The notes under the pieces are model-generated. The model searched no databases. It was not told where the DNA came from and saw only the letters and a list, made by a program, of their open reading frames with translations. The translations under genes were made by a program, and so were the position numbers. From the NCBI GenBank assembly GCA_013331265.1, contig DUGS01000055.1, forward strand, positions 1 through 7,664: a stretch of DNA of 7,664 bases, read 5' to 3'. Source of the stretch: Methanosarcina sp. (GTDB taxonomy: Archaea > Halobacteriota > Methanosarcinia > Methanosarcinales > Methanosarcinaceae). Below, piece by piece: positions 1 through 5,618 of this stretch. The first letter of the stretch is position 1. Every line of letters starts with the position of its first letter.

Positions 1-78
1 GATTTTTTAGCTTGAATATGAAATCTCCTAAGTGAACCTTGTTCATCAACCATAAGCAAATCTATTTATACAAGATAA

Positions 79-108
79 AATAACATACGTTATATAACAC
101 ATGTTATT
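79..108. promoter_or_regulatory. Palindromic operator overlapping a TATA-like promoter element
   Basis: A 30-bp inverted repeat with 26 of 30 symmetric positions. The outer arms are aataacat (79-86) and atgttatt (101-108), and the perfect 10-bp core is gttatataac (89-98). The core itself looks like an archaeal TATA box, and a second candidate, tttata, lies at 65-70. The palindrome ends 14 bp before the start codon of the TetR relic. TetR-family proteins bind such palindromes as dimers and commonly regulate their own promoter, so an autoregulatory operator is the natural reading. The symmetry is seen; the binding is inferred. Confidence 0.6.
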
Positions 109-122
109 TACCAGAGGTATGT

Positions 123-278
123 ATGCAGCTCAAAACAAAATTTGACAGAGAAGCCATTGTGGAAGCCACTTTTGCCATCGCAAGAGAAGAAGGTTTTGCC
201 AGCATAACCACGCGTAGCGTGGCGAAACATCTTCTTTGTTTGGTTGCACCGATCTTCGTGAATAGCTCAAAAAAATAA
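123..278 (+). pseudogene. Truncated TetR-family regulator (N-terminal DNA-binding part only)
   Basis: A 51-codon reading frame starting at ATG 123, four bases after an AGAGGT ribosome binding site (113-118). Residues 8-47 match the N-terminus of the TetR regulator at the right end of the window almost residue for residue: DREAIVEATFAIAREEGF here against DKEAIVEAAFAIAKEEGF there. The match runs through helix 2 and the recognition helix and stops after VAPIFVN, where the frame ends in SSKK and a TAA. TetR proteins are normally about 190-200 residues, so the whole ligand-binding and dimerisation domain is missing. Substitutions at the recognition helix (RLRCSV becomes HLLCLV) suggest decay. The promoter, palindrome and ribosome binding site look intact, so it may still be transcribed into the downstream surface-protein gene. 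A functional mini-protein is possible but unlikely. Confidence 0.75.
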
Positions 279-332
279 TTAAAAGTCTTTCAGATCAAAA
301 TAATGTGTTTGTCATCGAATTGGGGTAAAATC

Positions 333-1484
333 ATGAAATCAATACCTTTCGTACTCGCTTTGCTTCTTTTATCGGCCCTCCAGGCCTCTGCAGCAAATAC
401 CACACAGACCAATGGAACAGGTCCGGCCTGCATAACCGGACTTTACAGCGATATAGAGTCCTTTGATGTAACACTCTACTCAGCCCATCCGGAAGAGAAC
501 CTGACCCTTGAGGCATCTCTGGTAAGGTCGGAAAATGGGAATGAAGAGGTCATTGCCACGCAGGAATTCTTAACTGGAAGTCTACCTGCGGATACGAGAG
601 TTACGAAAGTCGGCTTCTGGGATGTCAGGAATCCCGAACGTGGGTCTTATACTCTGATATCAAGGCTTATTGAACAGGGACAGGTACTTTCAGAAGCGGA
701 ATATGATTTTGTTTACGGCAGCTACTCAGTTTCCAGACTTCAGGTTGATGATCTTGTCCCTAACTCCGATGGGATCTCTGTTGTACTCTCCCCAAATCAG
801 GCTTCACTTTTTGATATAGAATATATGCTTGTAAACGGGCACGACGTAATCTATGAAACAAAAACCGAAAAGGCATCCTTGACCAGTATTCCGGAAACCT
901 TTTCTGCATCCTGGGGTACTCTCCTTGAAAATAATAAAGAGTATGATGGGAGAGTAAAGGTTCATGTTTACTCCCCAGGCCAGGGGTTTATAGCTTTAAC
1001 AGAGCGTTTCACTGCCAGAGACGATGCAGAAATTACTGATATCTACGAAGACGAGACCGGAGCAAGTGCAACTGTTTTAGGGCGATCCCAGGTGCCTTTT
1101 GAAGGAAGTCTGGTTTTTTCCGTATATGAAGTACAGGAAACTTCAGGACGTGGCAGTTCCTCGTTTGTTGAATCCGTCCGTGAAAGAGTTCCGGTTCTTT
1201 TGACTGATGACGATGAGACCGTTGAGGTCGCCTGGAAAGAAAGGCTCACGAAAGGAGTTTACAGGCTCGAAATTGAACTTATCGGTAACGACGGAGATAT
1301 TATCGAACGCAGAGAAACCATTATTGAGTCTGATCTTTCTCCCATGAATGAGAGTGAGACAGTCCCTGATACAGGAAATGAAACCTCAGGCGAAGATGAT
1401 GGGAATGGTATCACTGGCTCTTCTATTATTGCCGGAACTGCGGGGATTGCTATGGTTTTTGCATTTTTAAAAAGGCGGCATTAA
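333..1484 (+). CDS. Secreted surface protein with C-terminal membrane anchor, next to FtsX-type ABC transporter
   Basis: Predicted 383-residue exported protein of unknown function. The start at ATG 333 is preferred over the in-frame ATG at 303. It has a GGGGT ribosome binding site at 322-326 and opens directly with a signal peptide: MK, then a hydrophobic stretch to about residue 18 and an ASAA cleavage site near residue 20. The body is rich in alternating polar and hydrophobic stretches typical of beta-sandwich extracellular domains; I recognise no named domain. Several N-glycosylation sequons (NTT, NGT, NLT, NES, NET) fit an archaeal surface glycoprotein. A Gly/Glu/Asp-rich linker (about residues 335-360) leads to one hydrophobic helix (about 364-379) and a basic KRRH tail, so the bulk would face outside. 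The stop is 74 bp before the first permease. It may be the extracytoplasmic partner of that transporter, which is inferred from position only. Confidence 0.8.
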   Translation: MKSIPFVLALLLLSALQASAANTTQTNGTGPACITGLYSDIESFDVTLYSAHPEENLTLEASLVRSENGNEEVIATQEFLTGSLPADTRVTKVGFWDVRNPERGSYTLISRLIEQGQVLSEAEYDFVYGSYSVSRLQVDDLVPNSDGISVVLSPNQASLFDIEYMLVNGHDVIYETKTEKASLTSIPETFSASWGTLLENNKEYDGRVKVHVYSPGQGFIALTERFTARDDAEITDIYEDETGASATVLGRSQVPFEGSLVFSVYEVQETSGRGSSSFVESVRERVPVLLTDDDETVEVAWKERLTKGVYRLEIELIGNDGDIIERRETIIESDLSPMNESETVPDTGNETSGEDDGNGITGSSIIAGTAGIAMVFAFLKRRH

Positions 1485-1558
1485 CCAGCTTGAGCAAAAC
1501 CAAAATTGTACCGATCAGGAAAAAACCAGGATAAAAGCTCAAAAAGGCCGTGAATCCC

Positions 1559-2728
1559 ATGAGTTATGAACTTTTAATCGCTCTCAGGCAGCTTCGGGCA
1601 AGAAAATTCCAGACCCTACTTTCGGTAGGAGCAATAGCTCTCGCTGTAATGGTACTTACGGTTTCCCATTCTCTTCTGGCAGGTTTTACAGGGGAACTTT
1701 ATAACACTACCGTGGAAAAACTTCCTCATGTCTCGGTATCTCCAGAAGAAGGTGAGGATTACATCTATCTCTACGGCACTTTGATAGAAAGGATTAGCTC
1801 AATCGAAGGAGTTACTGCAATTTCTCCTTTCCTTACAGGGCAGGCTTCTTTCAAATTCAAGGACAACTCCCTTAACTGCGAGCTTAGAGGTACGGTCCCT
1901 TCACAGGAAAATCAAATCAGCTCTATTGAAGAAGATATGGTTGAAGGCAGTTTTCAGGAACTCGATTTTTCGAGAAACACAGTGGTTATCGGCTCAAAGC
2001 TGGCGGAAAAACTCAAGGTTAATCTGGGGGACTCCGTAGATGTTTCTTTTCCGAATGCAAATCCCCTCTCTCTCAGAGTTGTGGGGATCTTTCATACCGG
2101 ATCTCCTCTGGATGAATCCCTTGCCTATACATCCCTGAAAACTGCCCAGCAGTTCTATGACGTTTCGGATGTGGTTAATGGGGTTTCGGTCAGGCTCAGG
2201 GATTTTAATAATGACAGGAAAGTTGCAAATGAGATTGAGGAAGTTGGTTATAACGCAAAGGGCTGGACGGAAACAGACCCTGCAATCCTCCACACAATTG
2301 CTATCGAAAGCACTTCAAACACTGTCTTATACGGGCTTATTGTTGTCGTAGCCTCTTTTGGCGTGGTCAGCACACTGAATCTTTCTGTTATCGGTGCGAG
2401 GGGTCAGATAGGTATGCTCCGCGCTATGGGTGCACAGGTCTCGGGCATCCAGAGGATTTTCATCCTCCAGAGTGGGATTCTTGGCCTGCTGGGAGCTCTT
2501 TTCGGCACATTTACAGGAGTCCTTATATCCCTGGCAATAGGGCAGTATGAGGTCCCGGCAGATCCATCCGATGCTTACGGAAGTATTTCCTTTATCCCCA
2601 TTGTCGTGCACCCTCAGTATATTCTATCCATCATTTTAGCCGTTTTTCTACTGAACCTGATTACCGGAGTATATCCTGCGCGACAGGCGGCGAAAATAGA
2701 CCCTATTAAGGCTATAAGTTCAAAGTAA
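1559..2728 (+). CDS. ABC transporter permease, FtsX/LolC-E/MacB family (permease 1)
   Basis: Membrane subunit of an FtsX-superfamily ABC system. The layout is typical: cytoplasmic N-terminus with ALRQLRARKFQT, transmembrane helix 1 (about residues 19-43), a large extracellular MacB-like core domain (about 45-250), then helices 2 (255-278), 3 (303-327) and 4 (354-372). The cytoplasmic coupling segment RGQIGMLRAMGA (281-292) and the C-terminal signature YPARQAAKIDPIKAI (372-386) are hallmarks of the family. An in-frame GTG lies nine bases upstream at 1550. ATG 1559 is chosen because it gives MSYEL, matching MYEL in permease 2, and exactly 389 residues in both. The ribosome binding site is weak, so translation may depend on the upstream surface-protein gene. 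Family members (LolCE, MacB) move lipoproteins or peptides, or transmit mechanical force rather than carrying a substrate through the membrane. The substrate here is unknown. Confidence 0.9.
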   Translation: MSYELLIALRQLRARKFQTLLSVGAIALAVMVLTVSHSLLAGFTGELYNTTVEKLPHVSVSPEEGEDYIYLYGTLIERISSIEGVTAISPFLTGQASFKFKDNSLNCELRGTVPSQENQISSIEEDMVEGSFQELDFSRNTVVIGSKLAEKLKVNLGDSVDVSFPNANPLSLRVVGIFHTGSPLDESLAYTSLKTAQQFYDVSDVVNGVSVRLRDFNNDRKVANEIEEVGYNAKGWTETDPAILHTIAIESTSNTVLYGLIVVVASFGVVSTLNLSVIGARGQIGMLRAMGAQVSGIQRIFILQSGILGLLGALFGTFTGVLISLAIGQYEVPADPSDAYGSISFIPIVVHPQYILSIILAVFLLNLITGVYPARQAAKIDPIKAISSK

Positions 2729-2892
2729 ATACAGATTAAATTAATTTCACAGCTTCTTTCCAATTAATTGTAAAGCTGAAAATGTAATTATTGAATTGGC
2801 TAAAAACCTCAACAGTGTTAATATATTATGACTTATATATTTTCACTTGACTAAATAATCTGATACATATTCATACCCAGGAGCATATTCAG
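2729..2892 (+). promoter_or_regulatory. Intergenic spacer with putative internal promoter for permease 2 and ATPase
   Basis: A 164-bp AT-rich spacer in what otherwise looks like one operon. A good archaeal box A, ttatatat, lies at 2833-2840, about 53 bp before the permease 2 start, which leaves room for initiation near 2862 and a leader of about 30 nt. It overlaps an inverted repeat, aatatat (2820-2826) and atatatt (2835-2841). Earlier in the spacer, cagctt (2750-2755) and aagctg (2773-2778) could form a weak hairpin, but no T-run follows it. AGGAG at 2879-2883 is the ribosome binding site of the next gene. Promoter activity is inferred from motif and spacing only. Confidence 0.5.
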
Positions 2893-4062
2893 ATGTATGA
2901 ACTGAAAATCGCTTTGAGGCAGGTATTTTCCAGTAAGAAGCAGACCCTTTTTGCCATACTTGCTGTTGCCCTTGCAGTTACTGTGATTACGGTAATGATG
3001 GCAATGATTTCGGGTTTTCAGGATGAACTCGTAACCTCAAGTATAGAGAATAATCCGCATATTGTAATCGGTCCTCAGGATGAGAAAGAAGAGTTCATCC
3101 ATCTTTACAGGTATACATCTGCCCTGACCTCCGAAAAGGAAGGAGTTATAGCTGTATCCCCTAAATATCTCGGCCAGGCTGCGCTTGAGTACAGGGACAA
3201 TGCCGAAGGTGTTTCTTTTCAGGGAATTGACCCTATGGCTGAAGAGAGTGTTATGAGAATAAGTGAGGATGTTGTTGAAGGCGATCTCATGACTCTTGTT
3301 CATACAAGATACGGGGTCCTTCTTGGGGATCAACTTGCAGAAAAACTGGAGGTAAATGTAGGAGATCGAGTAGATGTCGTTTTTCCGGGCTCGCAAACAA
3401 CTTCTTTTAAGGTCATCGGGCTGATCCATACCGGAACTTCTGCAGATGAAGTCACAGCCTATGCGAGGTTCGACTCGGTTCAGGATTTTTTCAATGAACC
3501 GGGAGTTGCAAGCACCATAGAAGTCAGAGTAGCAGACCCTTATCAGGCAGACATCATTGCAGGTTCTATTGAGAGAGAAACCGGACTTGATGCTGTAAGC
3601 TGGAGCGAAGCAAATGCTGAAATCCTCAGCCTCTTAGAGGTCCAGTCAATCTTAGTAAATATTTTTTACTTCCTGATTTACGGAATTGCAGGTTTTGGAA
3701 TTGCAAACACCCTGATTACAATCGTTGCTCAGAGAACCAGGGAAATAGGTATCCTGAAAGCTATGGGAACTTCGAAAAAGAGCATTATGTTTATCTTTCT
3801 TTTCCAGTCTATGATCCTTGGAGCAGCAGGCCTCGTGCTCGGTACAATCCTTGGTTATATTACAACAATTGCGCTCCAGAGCTATGAAATAGAAATCCCT
3901 CCGGAGACGTATTTCGGGCTTCAGACTCTTCCTCTTGAAGTTGAACCGCTCAATTTCGTGTATGCGGCTTTCTTTGCTTTTATTGTCAATATTCTTTCAG
4001 GAATCTATCCTGCGCAGAAGGCTGCAAAACTTGACCCGGTAAAAGCCATTGAAAGTGCCTGA
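2893..4062 (+). CDS. ABC transporter permease, FtsX/LolC-E/MacB family (permease 2)
   Basis: A 389-residue paralogue of permease 1, alignable from MYELKIALRQ to the last residue and roughly 40% identical by eye. It has the same topology: one N-terminal helix (about 19-42), an extracellular core domain, and three C-terminal helices. The coupling segment RTREIGILKAMGTS and the C-terminal YPAQKAAKLDPVKAIES (from residue 372) are even closer to the family consensus than in permease 1. The start has a clear AGGAG nine bases upstream. Two similar but non-identical permeases with one ATPase is the LolC/LolE arrangement, so a heterodimer is the likely assembly, although homodimers cannot be excluded. 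The ATPase gene follows after 83 bp. Tandem duplication of one ancestral permease gene is the simplest origin. Confidence 0.92.
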   Translation: MYELKIALRQVFSSKKQTLFAILAVALAVTVITVMMAMISGFQDELVTSSIENNPHIVIGPQDEKEEFIHLYRYTSALTSEKEGVIAVSPKYLGQAALEYRDNAEGVSFQGIDPMAEESVMRISEDVVEGDLMTLVHTRYGVLLGDQLAEKLEVNVGDRVDVVFPGSQTTSFKVIGLIHTGTSADEVTAYARFDSVQDFFNEPGVASTIEVRVADPYQADIIAGSIERETGLDAVSWSEANAEILSLLEVQSILVNIFYFLIYGIAGFGIANTLITIVAQRTREIGILKAMGTSKKSIMFIFLFQSMILGAAGLVLGTILGYITTIALQSYEIEIPPETYFGLQTLPLEVEPLNFVYAAFFAFIVNILSGIYPAQKAAKLDPVKAIESA

Positions 4063-4145
4063 ACTGAAAAAGAATAGCAGTAAACAATAAATTGTCTACA
4101 ATAAATTATCTGAATTTCAATAATTTTAGTGAGGTATCGAAAAGT

Positions 4146-4829
4146 ATGACAAACGAAAGCCCGGTTATAGAGCTTAAAAACCTGACCAAAGTTTACCAGA
4201 ACGGAGTTGAATTTCGCGCGCTCGACAATGCAAACCTGAGAATTGAAAAAGGGGAATTTGTTGCAATTGTAGGCCCTTCTGGTTCAGGTAAAAGTACCCT
4301 TATGCACCTCATTGGTCTTCTGGACTCGCCCAGTTCAGGGACTCTCCTTATAGATGGCAAAGATGTAACAAAAATGTCAGATAAGGAGCGTTCCGGAATG
4401 AGAAACAGTATACTGGGCTTTGTCTTTCAGTACCATCACCTGCTTCCAGATTTCACAGCTCTGGAAAACGTAATGATGCCGCTCCTGATTGCAGGTAAGA
4501 GTAGGGAGAAAGCAAAAAATGTCGCCGAAGAGCTTCTTAAGGAAGTAGGTCTCGAAGGGAGAATGGACCACAGACCTGGAGAACTTTCCGGAGGGCAGAA
4601 CCAGAGGGTTGCAATAGCAAGAGCTTTGAGCTGCTCTCCTTCAATCGTGCTCGGGGATGAACCTACAGGTAACCTTGATACAAAAACGGGCGACATGATC
4701 TATGAACTGCTCCGCAGGTTGAACAAGGAATATAACCAGACGTTTATTGTAGTTACTCATAATGAGGAGCTGGCATCAAAAGCTGATAAAATTATCAGGC
4801 TTGTGGACGGAAAAATTACCGTTCAGTAA
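4146..4829 (+). CDS. ABC transporter ATP-binding protein, LolD/MacB type
   Basis: Cytoplasmic ATPase that would power the two FtsX-type permeases. All nucleotide-binding motifs are present: Walker A GPSGSGKST (43-51), Q-loop Q95, signature LSGGQ (147-151), Walker B IVLGDEP with Asp171 and the catalytic Glu172, D-loop NLD (176-178) and H-loop His205. The segment after the Q-loop, HHLLPDFTALENV, is characteristic of LolD-like members of this family. The frame is open from a TTG at 4092. ATG 4146 is chosen because GAGGT at 4131-4135 is well placed and the resulting 227 residues match the usual LolD length; the extra 18 residues would be Asn/Ser-rich and unlike the family. It is the last gene of the ABC cluster, and no strong terminator is seen after it. 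Confidence 0.93.
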   Translation: MTNESPVIELKNLTKVYQNGVEFRALDNANLRIEKGEFVAIVGPSGSGKSTLMHLIGLLDSPSSGTLLIDGKDVTKMSDKERSGMRNSILGFVFQYHHLLPDFTALENVMMPLLIAGKSREKAKNVAEELLKEVGLEGRMDHRPGELSGGQNQRVAIARALSCSPSIVLGDEPTGNLDTKTGDMIYELLRRLNKEYNQTFIVVTHNEELASKADKIIRLVDGKITVQ

Positions 4830-4908
4830 GGAGAAAAATGTTAAAATATAGCAACTGAACACAAAAAACTTAAGGAAATGAGTCACATTAGAAGATTTTC
4901 CAGGTTGG

Positions 4909-4969
4909 ATTATATTTGCGTTATTTTCGGCGATTTTCATGAGATTGTTTGATTCTCATGAGATTGTTT
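4909..4969 (+). promoter_or_regulatory. Putative promoter with 19-bp tandem repeat ahead of the small membrane protein gene
   Basis: A box A-like attatattt lies at 4909-4917. About 15 bp downstream are two adjacent 19-bp units, 4932-4950 and 4951-4969, that differ at one base and share tcatgagattgttt. The repeats would cover the expected start of transcription (around 4940) and the early leader. A pair of direct repeats there could be a regulator site or simply a slippage duplication. The repeat is seen; the promoter role is inferred. Confidence 0.5.
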
Positions 4970-5001
4970 ACAAGACCAGAATTTAAACGGAGATGTGAAA
5001 T

Positions 5002-5253
5002 ATGACAAGAATTACCAAAAAAGCATGGTTTGACAAGAGAATTCTTGGATGGGGTTATCGGCCTATCAGCTTAGAGGGCTGGTTGGTAACTGTAGTATTT
5101 TTAGTTGCGATTTTTGCTGACATAGTTTATATCGAGAACACGACAACTCGTTATGCCATTCTTGCTGTAACCCTGATCGTCTTTCATATTATTATTTATC
5201 TGACTGGCAATGCACCGGGATCTAAGGTCTGGGATAAGTTCAGGAATAAATAA
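5002..5253 (+). CDS. Small membrane protein with two transmembrane helices
   Basis: An 83-residue protein with a basic N-terminus (MTRITKKAWFDKR), the motif GWGYRPISLEGW (16-27), a first hydrophobic helix (about 27-44), a short polar turn (ENTTTR) and a second helix (about 51-68). The C-terminal tail KVWDKFRNK is charged. The basic ends suggest both termini are cytoplasmic, with a short outside loop carrying an NTT sequon. The GWG-Y-P-x(3)-EGWLV pattern recalls small uncharacterised bacterial membrane proteins with a GWGW-P-x-x-W-x-GWLV N-terminus; I know no function for them. The start is supported by GGAG at 4989-4992. It lies 172 bp after the ATPase with its own putative promoter, so it is probably a separate unit rather than an ABC subunit. 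Confidence 0.75.
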   Translation: MTRITKKAWFDKRILGWGYRPISLEGWLVTVVFLVAIFADIVYIENTTTRYAILAVTLIVFHIIIYLTGNAPGSKVWDKFRNK

Positions 5254-5436
5254 CGGAAGCATGTAAGGTGATTTGAGTACTTCAAAAGTGTTGTAACCAT
5301 TGAAATTTTCTAATATCTTATGACTTTTGGATAGGTATAAAATCAAAGGTCACAGATCGTGTAGTTTAGATGTTGATAGATAAAATAAGAAACAGTAATT
5401 CCGAATCTCCTTAGTTCCGAAACCTACTTTTTACAA

Positions 5437-5555
5437 ATGAGGTATAATCAAAAAAGATATTGAATATCATGGAGTCGCTTTTTATGACTCCAAATGCCGC
5501 CTTTAGATAACCCCATATCTTTAAGGATATATGGGCTGGATTATGAAAACCTCAT
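5437..5555. ncRNA. Possible structured RNA: long-range helix enclosing three hairpins
   Basis: The segment atgaggtataat (5437-5448) is complementary to attat (5540-5544) plus acctcat (5549-5555), giving 12 pairs interrupted by a GAAA bulge. Inside it lie three local hairpins: gatat/atatc (5456-5468), tggagtc/gactcca (5470-5492), and atatc/gatat extended by ccc/ggg (5512-5535). A TATA-like box at 5336-5343 could start a + strand transcript near 5367, and a T5 run at 5606-5610 could end it. Alternatively the element belongs to the 3' untranslated part of the minus-strand operon, or is a small mobile-element remnant. The complementarity is seen; expression and RNA function are not shown. Confidence 0.3.
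5450..5468 (-). terminator. Terminator-like hairpin and T-run for the oxidoreductase operon
   Basis: Read on the minus strand, a short hairpin gatat-tca-atatc is followed directly by six Ts, and a stronger 7-bp hairpin (5470-5492) lies just before it. It sits about 150-170 nt beyond the oxidoreductase stop codon. Archaeal termination relies mainly on T-runs, so this is a reasonable end point for the minus-strand transcript. The stem is all A/T apart from one pair, which lowers certainty. Confidence 0.45.
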
Positions 5556-5618
5556 ACTCTTGCGACCTGCGGTGTCCTACTTCTGGGTAAAGGTAGCAAG
5601 GTTAATTTTTCCAGGCTG

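Larger units (their letters stand above)
5254..5618. other. 365-bp gene-free convergent region
   Basis: The spacer between the + strand small membrane protein gene and the - strand oxidoreductase gene. No convincing coding frame was found on either strand. It contains a TATA-like ggtataaaat (5334-5343) on the + strand, an inverted pair caaaagt (5283-5289) and acttttg (5323-5329), the multi-hairpin element described separately at 5437-5555, a T5 run at 5606-5610 on the + strand, and a 10-bp palindrome ctgttaacag (5616-5625) that overlaps the oxidoreductase stop codon. Confidence 0.6.

Noticed and set aside
33..45. A short inverted repeat tgaac-ctt-gttca near the left edge, considered as a second operator.
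   Set aside because: Arms of five bases with a three-base spacer are common by chance, and it lies well upstream of the promoter elements.
303..332. An earlier ATG for the surface protein adding ten residues.
   Set aside because: It would put MCLSSNWGKI ahead of an otherwise standard signal peptide, while the GGGGT site is placed for ATG 333.
2750..2778. A cagctt/aagctg hairpin after permease 1, considered as a terminator.
   Set aside because: The stem is only 6 bp with a 17-nt loop and has no T-run after it.
4092..4145. An 18-residue N-terminal extension of the ATPase from a TTG start.
   Set aside because: There is no good ribosome binding site before the TTG, the extension is Asn/Ser-rich and unlike LolD proteins, and ATG 4146 has a GAGGT site and gives the normal length.
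5531..5590. A 19-residue frame containing SCDLRCPTSG, resembling the start of a radical-SAM cluster-binding motif, with AAGGA just upstream.
   Set aside because: It ends after 19 codons, lacks the third cysteine, overlaps the hairpin element, and no further homologous sequence follows. It is most likely chance.
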